Made by a program: the position numbers and the translations under genes. From positions 1-64,000 of the forward strand of contig CAOSLI010000001.1 of assembly GCA_948524275.1 (NCBI GenBank): a stretch of DNA of 64,000 bases, read 5' to 3'. Positions within the stretch are counted from its first letter, which is position 1. Every line of letters begins with the position of its first letter. Below, piece after piece: positions 17,871 to 26,252 of this stretch. The stretch comes from an uncultured Clostridia bacterium. GTDB taxonomy: Bacteria > Bacillota > Clostridia > TANB77 > CAG-508. Under the pieces are notes generated by a model. The model had not been told where the DNA came from and searched no databases. It saw nothing but the letters and a program-made list of their open reading frames with translations.

Positions 17871-18320
17871 ATGGAAGGTGAATCAAAAGAAGAAAACGAT
17901 TTGTTTTTTTTATGTAGTCTGATTGAATATATATCAAGAAAAACAAATAATCACAAAGAAAATGTAGTTAAAATGATAGGAAGAGATTTTTTGACAAAGA
18001 TATATAATTTGGCAGATGTATATCATTCAGAAAATATAGAGAAGATATCAGATGAGATTATTGAAAAATCTAATATAAAAATGGGAGAATATGATATTAT
18101 TTCAAAATGCGAATATAGAATTCCATCTTATTGGGAAATAGGTAAAGTGTATAAAAGACTAATTACAATGGTAAATGGTGATAGTAATAAATATATAGAC
18201 ACATTAATAGAAATACTATCTTCTTGGATTATAGAAAAGATTGATAACTATAATAGCAGTTTATACTATGAAAATCCTGATTACATATATGAATGTTACA
18301 TTCAAGGTAAAATTATATAA
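17871..18320 (+). CDS. DUF3791-like partner protein
   Basis: 149 aa. The first about 65 residues (FLCSLIEYISRKTNNHKENV and a Lys/Asp-rich helix ending in YHSENIEKISDEI) resemble the DUF3791 helical module. The remaining about 80 residues are not recognised. It follows the DUF3990 gene on the same strand after 87 nt, with an AGAAAAGGAAGG site. Confidence 0.5.
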   Translation: MEGESKEENDLFFLCSLIEYISRKTNNHKENVVKMIGRDFLTKIYNLADVYHSENIEKISDEIIEKSNIKMGEYDIISKCEYRIPSYWEIGKVYKRLITMVNGDSNKYIDTLIEILSSWIIEKIDNYNSSLYYENPDYIYECYIQGKII

Positions 18321-18391
18321 AAATGAATATTTATAAATTTTCTAGAATATACTAAGAAAAGAAAATTATAACAGTATAGGGAGATTTATAA

Positions 18392-18640
18392 ATGGGTGAA
18401 AAATATTTGAGTGAACGAATACTAATTCAAATGACAGAAGAAGCGGAAAAAAAGGAAATTATTCGAAACATTATAAACACCAGAGCAGCACTAACAAACG
18501 CGAATAAGAATTTTGAATTTGCAAATACAAATGAACTTATTGATTATTATATATATAAAATAAAAACAACTCAAACTAAACTAGATGGATTAATAAAACT
18601 AGCAAAATTAAAGGGAATTGAATTAGAAAAATTAGCTTAA
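18392..18640 (+). CDS. yaaL: YaaL-like protein (DUF2508)
   Basis: 82 aa, helical, with FEFANTNELIDYYIYKI...LDGLIKLAKLKGI, the DUF2508/YaaL pattern. In Bacillus yaaL lies immediately upstream of bofA, and here a bofA gene also follows. The function is not established. Confidence 0.75.
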   Translation: MGEKYLSERILIQMTEEAEKKEIIRNIINTRAALTNANKNFEFANTNELIDYYIYKIKTTQTKLDGLIKLAKLKGIELEKLA

Positions 18641-18789
18641 GATTTAATCTTAAGTTATTATTTATTTAATTATGTATAAGAAAAGCAAATTTAAAATATA
18701 GGTTATAAAAACAGTATGTCCATCATACAATTTACAAAGTACAAGTTTAAGTGTTTTTAGAACACAAGAAACAGGGAAGGGAAAAATTG

Positions 18790-19054
18790 ATGATGGACAA
18801 TAAGGTTATATTAACATTTGTAGCATGTATTGCTATAATAATTATTTTTGGAAAATATTTCGCATTTCCGATAAAAAAGATAGCTAAATTAATTGGAAAT
18901 TCAGTACTTGGAGCGCTAATAATATTTATAATAAATCTTGTCCGGAACTTCATTTAATTTTCATATTGGACTTAGTATAATTAACTGTATAATAGTTGGG
19001 GTGTTAGGAATACCAGGAGCATGCTTGCTCGTACTTTTACAAATTTTTATATAA
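18790..19054 (+). CDS. bofA: Pro-sigma-K processing inhibitor BofA, read through a CGG +1 site
   Basis: With a +1 shift at the CGG at 18943-18945 the product is 87 aa, the usual BofA length. Without it translation ends at 18957. BofA is an integral membrane protein that holds the SpoIVFB protease inactive in the forespore membrane. Frame 0 gives two hydrophobic segments (ILTFVACIAIIIIFGKYFAF, VLGALIIFIINLV). The shifted frame gives GTSFNFHIGLSIINCIIVG and VLGIPGACLLVLLQIFI, the family's C-terminal N...VGxLGIPG signature. The yaaL neighbour supports the call. Confidence 0.88.
18943..18945 (+). other. CGG +1 frameshift site (bofA)
   Basis: GTC CGG AAC: codon 52 is CGG followed by A. Skipping C gives GGA, matching the Gly of the family NxxG segment, and restores the C-terminal half of BofA. 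Confidence 0.88.
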
Positions 19055-19083
19055 AAATAAAATAGATAAACATATTTAAAAAT

Positions 19084-19125
19084 AAAAGAGCCTAAATTGT
19101 TGTGACTAACAATCTAAACTCTTTT
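19084..19125 (+). terminator. Bidirectional terminator between bofA and glmS
   Basis: AAAAGAG / CTCTTTT outer stem and ATTGTT / AACAAT inner stem, with A/T tracts outside. Confidence 0.75.
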
Positions 19126-19132
19126 ATTTTTA

Positions 19133-20938
19133 TTATTCGACAGTAACTGACTTCGCAAGGTTACGTGGTTTGTCAACATCTAATTTCTTGAACTTAGCAA
19201 TGTGATATGCAAAAAGTTGAAGTGGAACAACAGATAAAACAGGTGAAAGCATAGGGTGAATATCAGGAATAGTCACAATATCACTTATCTTATCATTGTG
19301 AATCTCTTGATTTGTAACAAGTAAAGCATTTCCACCACGAGAAATAGCTTCTTCTAAGTTACTAATTGTCTTAGCAGCTATACTTGGGTTTGTTGCACAT
19401 CCGATTATTGGGGTATCCTTTTCAATTAAAGCAATAGGACCATGTTTTAGTTCTCCAGAAGCATATGCGTCTGAGTGAATGTAGGAAATCTCTTTAAGTT
19501 TTAATGAACCCTCTAGTGAAACAGCATAATCTGCTCCTCTACCAACAAAGAATAAATCTTTTTTCATATAGTTCTTTTCAGCATAAGATTTCATAATCTC
19601 GTCTGTATCTAATACTTCCTTTAATTTATCAGGTAAAGCTAAAATACTTTGTTTAAAATCATTTAACTCATCACTAGTATTTCCTAATAATTCAGCTATA
19701 TTTGCAGCTAATATATTAAGAAGCACCACTTGACAAGTATAGGCTTTAGTAGATGCAACAGCAATCTCAGGACCTGCGTGAGTGTAAATTGTATGGTCTG
19801 CTACTCTTGTAATTGAGCTATCAATAACATTAACAACAGCAATAGTTGTAGCGCCTTTTTCCTTAGCAAGTTTTAATGCTGCAATTGTATCAGCTGTTTC
19901 TCCTGATTGGCTGATAAAAATACAAAGAGTTTGGTTATCTATTAGTGGGTCTCTATATCTGAATTCAGAAGCCATATCAATTTCAGTAGGTATCTTGCAA
20001 AACTTCTCAAAAGCATATTTACTAGCGAGTCCTGCATGCATAGCGGTACCGCAAGCTACAATATACATTCTATTAAATTTTGAAAAATCTACATCATCTA
20101 AACCAAGTTTTACTTTATCAGAAGACATTCTTTGACCAATTGTCTCACGAACAGCTTTTGGTTGCTCATATATTTCTTTAAGCATAAAGTCTTCGTATCC
20201 ATTTTTTTCACTGCTAACAGCATCCCATTCAATGCTCTTTAATTCCTTTTTTATCTCATTTAAATTAACATCATAGAAAGTAATACTATCATCTTTTATA
20301 ACTCCAATTTCATTTTCACCAACAAAATAGAAATTACTTGTATAAGCTAGTATCGCAGGAATATCTGATGCAATATAATTTTCATTTTCGCCAACTCCAA
20401 CAACTAAAGGACTATCCTTTTTAACAATTATTATTTCATCAGGGTGCAAAGGGGAGATAACCTCAATTGCAAAGCTACCTTCAAGCTCTTTAACTGTCTT
20501 ACTTACAGCTTCTAAAATATTTCCATTGTAATTCATATGAATCAGATTAGGAATAACCTCTGTATCAGTCTCAGAAAGAAGTTTGTAACCATTGTCTATA
20601 AGTTTTTGTCTAAGAATACTGTAATTCTCGATAATTCCATTATGAACAACTGAGAATTTTCCTGAATTATCAAGATGTGGGTGAGAATTTACCTTAGATG
20701 GCTCACCATGAGTTGCCCATCTTGTATGAGCAATACCAATATTGCCTAAAATTTTATCAATCTCAGGATTATCTTGCAAATTTTTAACTCTTCCTTTATC
20801 TTTTACGACTTTAATTAAATCGTTTTCAAGGACAGCAATTCCAGCTGAATCGTATCCTCTATATTCTAATGAAAGCAATCCGTTAATAAGCACTGGCACT
20901 GCTTTCTTTGTACCAATGTATCCAACTATTCCACACAT
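19133..20938 (-). CDS. glmS: Glutamine-fructose-6-phosphate aminotransferase
   Basis: 601 aa. Makes glucosamine-6-phosphate for peptidoglycan precursors. The N-terminal glutaminase domain starts MCGIVGYIG with the catalytic Cys2. Two SIS sugar-isomerase domains follow (CGTAMHAG, SQSGETADT, STKAYT), and the C-terminus ends DKPRNLAKSVTVE as expected. A glmS ribozyme lies upstream, so the message is probably self-cleaved when glucosamine-6-phosphate is abundant. Confidence 0.97.
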   Translation of the reverse strand: MCGIVGYIGTKKAVPVLINGLLSLEYRGYDSAGIAVLENDLIKVVKDKGRVKNLQDNPEIDKILGNIGIAHTRWATHGEPSKVNSHPHLDNSGKFSVVHNGIIENYSILRQKLIDNGYKLLSETDTEVIPNLIHMNYNGNILEAVSKTVKELEGSFAIEVISPLHPDEIIIVKKDSPLVVGVGENENYIASDIPAILAYTSNFYFVGENEIGVIKDDSITFYDVNLNEIKKELKSIEWDAVSSEKNGYEDFMLKEIYEQPKAVRETIGQRMSSDKVKLGLDDVDFSKFNRMYIVACGTAMHAGLASKYAFEKFCKIPTEIDMASEFRYRDPLIDNQTLCIFISQSGETADTIAALKLAKEKGATTIAVVNVIDSSITRVADHTIYTHAGPEIAVASTKAYTCQVVLLNILAANIAELLGNTSDELNDFKQSILALPDKLKEVLDTDEIMKSYAEKNYMKKDLFFVGRGADYAVSLEGSLKLKEISYIHSDAYASGELKHGPIALIEKDTPIIGCATNPSIAAKTISNLEEAISRGGNALLVTNQEIHNDKISDIVTIPDIHPMLSPVLSVVPLQLFAYHIAKFKKLDVDKPRNLAKSVTVE

Positions 20939-20962
20939 GTGAAATCCTCCTTAAATAAAAGG

Positions 20963-21152
20963 TTCACAGCTAGTTATACCTACTCTGTTACAATATTGCT
21001 ATTGCTTTTTATAGGTATATTAGGTAGTAGCATACCATAGAGCCATCCGCCGAATCTTTCGATAAGCTCTCTCCTCGTTAGGCAAATGCAATTTAAAGTG
21101 TATATTATTTGTCTCTTATAAGCAAGATTTAATTACAAATTCCCCTGGCGCT
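20963..21152 (-). promoter_or_regulatory. glmS ribozyme/riboswitch
   Basis: On the minus strand the leader reads AAGCGCCAGG (cleavage expected between A21152 and G21151), then the core ACGAGGAGAGAGCTTATCGA, the conserved TTCGGCGGATGGCTC, and the 3' TTGTAACAGAG element before the glmS start. The order and sequences match the glucosamine-6-phosphate-activated self-cleaving ribozyme. Confidence 0.93.
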
Positions 21153-21199
21153 TACTTTTAAATATAAAAAGTATTTAATGTTTTGTGACCTTGATATAT

Positions 21200-21228
21200 T
21201 TTATACACCAAAACCACCAAAAGTGCAA
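21200..21228 (-). promoter_or_regulatory. Promoter of glmS
   Basis: Minus strand TTGCAC, 17 nt, TATAAA, placing the RNA start about 40 nt before the ribozyme cleavage site. Confidence 0.65.
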
Positions 21229-21235
21229 GACTTTT

Positions 21236-21264
21236 TTGATTTTTAGCATAAAATATGATATAAT
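21236..21264 (+). promoter_or_regulatory. Promoter and 5' stem-loop of the orphan gene at 21333
   Basis: TTGATT, 17 nt, TATAAT. The predicted start near 21271 opens a TGAGAT / ATCTCA hairpin at 21270-21289. Confidence 0.75.
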
Positions 21265-21332
21265 AGTAATGAGATTGAGTGATATCTCACAAGCAGTAGG
21301 TACTATATTTAACAATTTGAGGAGGAATCAAC

Positions 21333-21671
21333 ATGACAATTGAGGTACCAAAGGACAGATATCTGTTGGATTTTTTGGCAGAGCAGGGAGAGCAAACACG
21401 CGATTCATGGATATTCATTAAGAGAGAACTTGTTACAAGGTTTCTGACGAATGAATGCCGTGATATAAACTTCAAGAGTAGCATAGATGGGATACCGTGC
21501 ATTATGGTATCATCTACAGCTACGAAAAAAAAGTCACAAAGAACGATTTGGATGTGCAATACCGCAAAACTTGCTTGGATGATGGTAGCTAAGATAGATG
21601 CAGAAGATATTGCATTTAAGTTACCGTCTGACGATCCCAACGAAATCCTTATGCTAAAGGAAGAAGAATAA
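21333..21671 (+). CDS. Orphan protein, paralogue A
   Basis: 112 aa, not recognised. GAGGAGGAATCAAC precedes the ATG. G+C and codon use are higher than in flanking genes. It is paralogous to the protein at 25742: both have a LLDFLAEQG/PLDVLAELG motif near residue 13 followed by T-R, and both end IAF...DP.EI..LK.EE. Both genes are followed by the same 73-nt sequence with a hairpin. It is monocistronic, with its own promoter. Confidence 0.75.
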   Translation: MTIEVPKDRYLLDFLAEQGEQTRDSWIFIKRELVTRFLTNECRDINFKSSIDGIPCIMVSSTATKKKSQRTIWMCNTAKLAWMMVAKIDAEDIAFKLPSDDPNEILMLKEEE

Positions 21672-21684
21672 TTTGTCCTAAAAC

Positions 21685-21757
21685 AGTAAAATAATTTCTT
21701 TACCTTTTTCTAGAGTGAATTCGATAGAGTTTACTTTAGGAAGAGGTTTTCTTTTTT
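21685..21757 (+). repeat. 73-nt repeat, copy 1, with terminator-like hairpin
   Basis: Identical to 26087-26159. It contains an imperfect long stem (CCTTTTTCTAGAGTGAA / TTTACTTTAGGAAGAGG) followed by TTTTCTTTTTT, and probably acts as a terminator. Confidence 0.85.
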
Positions 21758-21863
21758 ACATAAAAATATAAAATTTGCTAAAAAATGTATATTGAATATT
21801 GAAAATACACAATGGATATGATAAAATTCACAGTAGAATAAAGCAAGGGAGAAAGTGAAAAAA

Positions 21864-22962
21864 ATGGATTTAGAAAAGAAAGATAATAATTCAATGATTA
21901 TTAAATATCAAAATACAGACAATGTAGTAAAAGATATATGTTCTATTATCGAGTCAGCAAGAAACTATGCCTATAAATCTGTAAATATTGCATTAGTAGA
22001 GAGAAATTGGTTTATTGGTTATAGAATTGCAGAAGAAGAATTAAAAGGTGAAAATAGAGCAGACTATGGAACTGAAATAATAAAAAAATTATCTAAAGAA
22101 CTGAATGAGGAATATAGAAAAGGTTTTGATTATAGAAATTTATATTATTATTTGAAATTTTATAAAATGTTTCCAAATATTTTGAACACAACGTGTTCAA
22201 AATCTAATATATTACTTTCTTGGAGTCATTATAGAACTTTATTGCAAGTTGAAGATGTAAAAGCAAGAGAATGGTATGCAAAAGAAACAGCCGAACAGAC
22301 TTGGAGTGTAAGAACTTTACAAAGAAATATTTCATCCCAATACTATTATAGACTACTAAAATCACAAGTTAAAGAACCTGTAATCCAAGAAATGAGGGAA
22401 AAAAACAAAGAACAATATTTGATGAATAAACTAGAATTTATTAAAAATCCATTAATAGCAGAATTTTTGGGATTTTCATTAGAAGATACCTATACAGAAA
22501 CAGAACTAGAGACAAGCATTATAAATAATTTACAAAAATTTTTAATGGAACTTCGGAAAAGGATATGCTTTTGTTGAAAGACAACAACACATTAGTACAG
22601 AAAAAGGCGATTATTTTATAGATTTAGTTTTTTACAACTATATTCTAAAATGTTTTGTATTGATAGACCTAAAAACGAACCAAGTAACACATCAAGACAT
22701 AGGACAGATGGATATGTATGTAAGAATGTATGATGAATTAAAGAAAACTAAAGATGATAATCCAACAATAGGAATTCTACTTTGCACTGATACTGATGCA
22801 GATGTTGCAAGATATTCGATTTTAAATGGAAATGAACAACTTTTTGCAACAAAATATAAAACATATCTACCAACAGAAGAACAGCTAAAAGCAGAAATAG
22901 AAAGTCAAAAAGCAATATTTGAAATACAACAACAAGAAAAAAATGAAAATAATGAAGAATAA
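21864..22962 (+). CDS. YhcG-type PD-(D/E)XK nuclease (DUF1016), read through a CGG +1 site
   Basis: 365 aa with one +1 shift at 22554; otherwise split into two ORFs. The N-terminal DUF1016_N half has the family features (RNWFIGYRIAEEEL, YGTEIIKKLSKEL, SWSHYRTLLQVED, WSVRTLQRNISSQYYYRL). The C-terminal half restores LGKGYAFVERQ, DYFIDLVFYN (catalytic Asp) and CFVLIDLKTN (E/DxK). The family occurs in restriction-modification and other defence or mobile regions. The start is ATG 21864 or GTG 21855; spacing does not decide. It sits in an accessory island. Confidence 0.88.
22554..22556 (+). other. CGG +1 frameshift site (yhcG/DUF1016)
   Basis: CTT CGG AAA: codon 231 is CGG followed by A. Skipping C gives the family-conserved LGKGYAFV.RQ. 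Confidence 0.88.
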
Positions 22963-22985
22963 AAGTAATATAAGGGAGAATTTAT

Positions 22986-24071
22986 ATGGCAAATAATATA
23001 GAAGAAAAGAGATGTATGTTATGTAATAAACCATATAACTATAAATATGATATGTTTGGAAGAGGATGCTTAGACAATTTATACGAATTGCTTAAAGTGT
23101 CAAAACCTCCCAAAGTGATATGGAATAAAGAATTATATTTGTGTACTATGATTGCATGGAAAAATCATAAATTTTTCTTAAGTAAAAATAAAAAGTATAC
23201 ATTGACGCAAAAGTATATAGCTTTAAAATATTTAGATACTATGAATTATGAATCATTAAATGACATAAAAGAAAAAATATCAAAAGACATAAGCAATATA
23301 AAATTTTGGTCGAAAAATATAATAGAATTAATTTCTTTTAAATTAAATGATATATATCAATTATTTAATTATTCACAAAGATTTGACGAAATGATAAAAG
23401 AAATTAAAAATATAGACTTTGAAAAACTAGATAAAGAAGTGGCAGAAAAGTTTATAAAAGATTTGAGCTTTATATTTGATGAAACTAAAATGTCAAATCC
23501 AGTTTCATATGCGGTATTTTATGCAATGCAGTACGCCTTTTGGCAAGTAGTAGTTGCTGGAGGAATATTAGCTAAAATGAATCTATCAGCAAAGCTATTA
23601 CTACATTCATTAGCACCTTTTGAACAAGAACCAGAAGACTTAATTATAGAGGACAAAGAAACGATTAAATTAATAACTGAAAGTGATGAAGTTAAGAATA
23701 AATTAAATCAATTGATACAAAGATATGGACAGGGTAAGAGAAAATTTGTTATAGATGAGGGTGCAAGCGATGAAGATATTCTAATTAGATTTGAAACTGG
23801 TGATTTACTTTTTGCATTACATGATGCCTCAATATTAGTCAAAGCTCAAAAGGATAACGAAAATAAATGGAATTTTGAAATTGAAATAATTGATGAATAT
23901 GATTTTACTGACTTTAAAAATCTAAAAGAATATGCAGATTCAAATAACAATAAATTTCGAGACATATTTTCAACTTTATTAAATAATTTTGGAGTTGTAT
24001 CAAGTGAATATGGCGTTATAAAAACATATAATCTAAAAATAAAATTTAAAACAAAAGAAGGAGAATTTTAG
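22986..24071 (+). CDS. Hypothetical protein
   Basis: 361 aa, not recognised. It starts with a short Cys pair (CMLCNK, residues about 10-13), has a long predominantly helical middle with an Ala/Gly-rich hydrophobic patch near residue 185-205, and ends with a beta-rich, acidic region of about 120 residues. An AAGGGAG site precedes the ATG, and it begins 23 nt after the nuclease gene, so the two may be co-transcribed. Accessory by context. Confidence 0.7.
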   Translation: MANNIEEKRCMLCNKPYNYKYDMFGRGCLDNLYELLKVSKPPKVIWNKELYLCTMIAWKNHKFFLSKNKKYTLTQKYIALKYLDTMNYESLNDIKEKISKDISNIKFWSKNIIELISFKLNDIYQLFNYSQRFDEMIKEIKNIDFEKLDKEVAEKFIKDLSFIFDETKMSNPVSYAVFYAMQYAFWQVVVAGGILAKMNLSAKLLLHSLAPFEQEPEDLIIEDKETIKLITESDEVKNKLNQLIQRYGQGKRKFVIDEGASDEDILIRFETGDLLFALHDASILVKAQKDNENKWNFEIEIIDEYDFTDFKNLKEYADSNNNKFRDIFSTLLNNFGVVSSEYGVIKTYNLKIKFKTKEGEF

Positions 24072-24095
24072 AGTTTAATAGGTGGTGTGTTTAAA

Positions 24096-24935
24096 TTGAA
24101 AAAGATAGAAATTTTAAAAACTATAGGATTAATAATATCTATAACTATTATATTTTGTTTAATTGTATACATATTTATATTAAAGATGTTTCTTAAAATC
24201 GACAGTGATTATAGAATGCTAGGATTAAAAATTGAAGATTATGATATAGAATATTGTTTAATTTATGACCAAGATATTTTTAGCCAATATAAGGTATATA
24301 AAATAAAAAATTATTCTAGTAAAAGTATGGATGAATTTAGAATTCAGTTGGAAAATAGTAATTTATGGAGTAGGGAAAAATTTTTTGAATACATAATGAT
24401 AAGATTTTATGACAAAGAAGAAGGAAAAAGCGAAAGAAAGCAAATTGCTAGAGATGATTTATATTATTATCATCAAAATGGAGTATATGCTATATTAGAT
24501 TTAAAAAATGCAAAGCTGTACTATTTTGAAAATGGTCTTTTTAATTATCATCAAAATTATAGTGAGATTTTAGGAATAAAAACCAAAGATTATTTGGATA
24601 GAGAAATTTATAGTGTAAGAGGTGGACCACAAAACGATGGAACAGATTATTACGTATACAAGTTCACAGATAAAAAAGGAGAAGATATACAAGATAGAGT
24701 AGATAAAAGCCTGCTGTGGAGTAAAGAAAAATTAAATGAAGATATAATAGATTGCTTTGAATATAACAAAGAGGTTAGTGATATTCAAAATGGATATTAT
24801 CACTATAAAAAAGTGTGCAGAACAAGTGATGAATATAAAAAATATCATTTTACTGATGAAGAGGCAACAGGCTATGAAGTTGGAATATATGATACTGATA
24901 AAAATATTTTATATTATTATTGGACTAGTTATTGA
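24096..24935 (+). CDS. Membrane-anchored hypothetical protein
   Basis: 279 aa from a TTG at 24096 with GGTGG 10 nt upstream; a GTG at 24087 is an alternative. One N-terminal transmembrane segment (residues about 9-29), then an external or cytoplasmic domain rich in Tyr, Asp and Lys with two related halves, each containing a (L)WS.EK segment followed by an I...(D/E)YN-like region. No family recognised. Confidence 0.65.
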   Translation: MKKIEILKTIGLIISITIIFCLIVYIFILKMFLKIDSDYRMLGLKIEDYDIEYCLIYDQDIFSQYKVYKIKNYSSKSMDEFRIQLENSNLWSREKFFEYIMIRFYDKEEGKSERKQIARDDLYYYHQNGVYAILDLKNAKLYYFENGLFNYHQNYSEILGIKTKDYLDREIYSVRGGPQNDGTDYYVYKFTDKKGEDIQDRVDKSLLWSKEKLNEDIIDCFEYNKEVSDIQNGYYHYKKVCRTSDEYKKYHFTDEEATGYEVGIYDTDKNILYYYWTSY

Positions 24936-25007
24936 TTGAAAATAGTTACAAAGATATAAAAATATGTTATAATAATATTATATAAAAAGAAAGATGGTGA
25001 ATTCTTT

Positions 25008-25355
25008 ATGAAGAAAATTCCAAGCAATATAGCTATTAGTATTGAACAGCTAATTGAAATTGTAAATAAAGTAATGGGGAATAGAGCAAAGAAAATAATA
25101 TTATATGGGTCTTATGCAAGGGGAGACTTTAAAAAAGATTCGGACATAGATATTATGATTTTAACAGACTTTAAAGATGATGAAATAGATGAGTATAGAG
25201 ACAAGATATGGGATTTGGCATATGATATTGAATTACAAAATAATGTAATGTTAATGCCATTGATAAAAAATATTGATAAATTTAATTATTGGCAAGAAAC
25301 TCTTCCTTTCTATATTAATATTCAAAAGGAAGGAGTGGTTTTAAGTGAGTGCTAA
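25008..25355 (+). CDS. MNT-type minimal nucleotidyltransferase (antitoxin of HEPN-MNT module)
   Basis: 115 aa. The nucleotidyltransferase signature GSYARGDFKKDSDIDIMIL is at about residues 30-48. MntA proteins neutralise HEPN toxins, in characterised cases by AMPylating them. It overlaps the HEPN gene by 11 nt, the usual coupling for such pairs. The ribosome site is weak (AGATGG). Confidence 0.88.
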   Translation: MKKIPSNIAISIEQLIEIVNKVMGNRAKKIILYGSYARGDFKKDSDIDIMILTDFKDDEIDEYRDKIWDLAYDIELQNNVMLMPLIKNIDKFNYWQETLPFYINIQKEGVVLSEC

Positions 25356-25734
25356 AATATCTAAGGAATTATCAAATCATAGACTTGAACAAGCAAAAGA
25401 AGATTTGATCGCAAGTAAAGCCTTATATGAATTAAAATTATATAAATCGGCAAATAATAGGGCATATTATTCTGTTTTTCATTCAATAAGAAGTATATTG
25501 CCATTAGAACCAACAGATTTTAAAAAGCATAAAGATGTAATTGCTTATTTTAACCAACACTATGTAAATACAGGAATATTTCCTAAGGAGTTAGGACGAA
25601 GAATATCAAAATGTAATAAATTAAGAGAAGATAGCGATTATGATGACGAGTTTGTTGCAAAGCCAGAAAGTACACAAGAACAAATTAAAACAGAAGAAGA
25701 CTTAATAATATTAGTAGAGAAATATAGCTGTTAA
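25345..25734 (+). CDS. HEPN-domain protein (predicted RNase toxin)
   Basis: 129 aa from a GTG with an AAGGAG site. Contains NRAYYSVFHSIRS, giving the HEPN R-X6-H motif, and FKKHKDVIAYFNQHY. HEPN proteins paired with MNT act as RNase toxins in type VII-like systems. Co-translated with the MNT gene upstream. Confidence 0.88.
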   Translation: MSAKISKELSNHRLEQAKEDLIASKALYELKLYKSANNRAYYSVFHSIRSILPLEPTDFKKHKDVIAYFNQHYVNTGIFPKELGRRISKCNKLREDSDYDDEFVAKPESTQEQIKTEEDLIILVEKYSC

Positions 25735-25741
25735 TGCTATT

Positions 25742-26074
25742 ATGAAAAAAGAAGTAACAAAAGTCCCAAAGGGCAAATTTCCACTTGATGTTTTGGCAGA
25801 GTTGGGAATACTGACAAGAAATGCGCAGATATATTTGCACGAGAATGTTGTTAGTGAGTTAGATAAGAGTTTTCATCATCAGAAGCTCTTGTCTAATGGT
25901 CAAATCCAATTGACTTGGAATGAAACAAATGAAAGACCATTTATCACAATCAAAATTAAATTCGGAGAATCTGGCCCATGGAAGCCTGTGCTTTTTATTG
26001 GGTCAGAAGTAATCGCATTTACGGAGAGGAGTCTTGACCCATACGAAATCTTTTTTCTTAAGATGGAAGAATAA
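25742..26074 (+). CDS. Orphan protein, paralogue B
   Basis: 110 aa, not recognised; paralogue of the 21333 protein. It begins 8 nt after the HEPN stop with no clear ribosome site and no promoter of its own, unlike its paralogue, so the cassette may have lost its 5' part when it landed here, or it is coupled to the HEPN gene. The downstream 73-nt hairpin repeat is retained. Confidence 0.65.
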   Translation: MKKEVTKVPKGKFPLDVLAELGILTRNAQIYLHENVVSELDKSFHHQKLLSNGQIQLTWNETNERPFITIKIKFGESGPWKPVLFIGSEVIAFTERSLDPYEIFFLKMEE

Positions 26075-26086
26075 CTTGCCCTAAAA

Positions 26087-26159
26087 AGTAAAATAATTTC
26101 TTTACCTTTTTCTAGAGTGAATTCGATAGAGTTTACTTTAGGAAGAGGTTTTCTTTTTT
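26087..26159 (+). repeat. 73-nt repeat, copy 2, with terminator-like hairpin
   Basis: Identical to 21685-21757, again just after a member of the same orphan gene family. Confidence 0.85.
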
Positions 26160-26252
26160 TGACTTGGAGACATTGAAAAAGCCCTGCATATATGGTAAAA
26201 TAAAAAATATAGTAAACAATAAAAGTATTAACTTTAGGCAAAGGTAAAGGAT

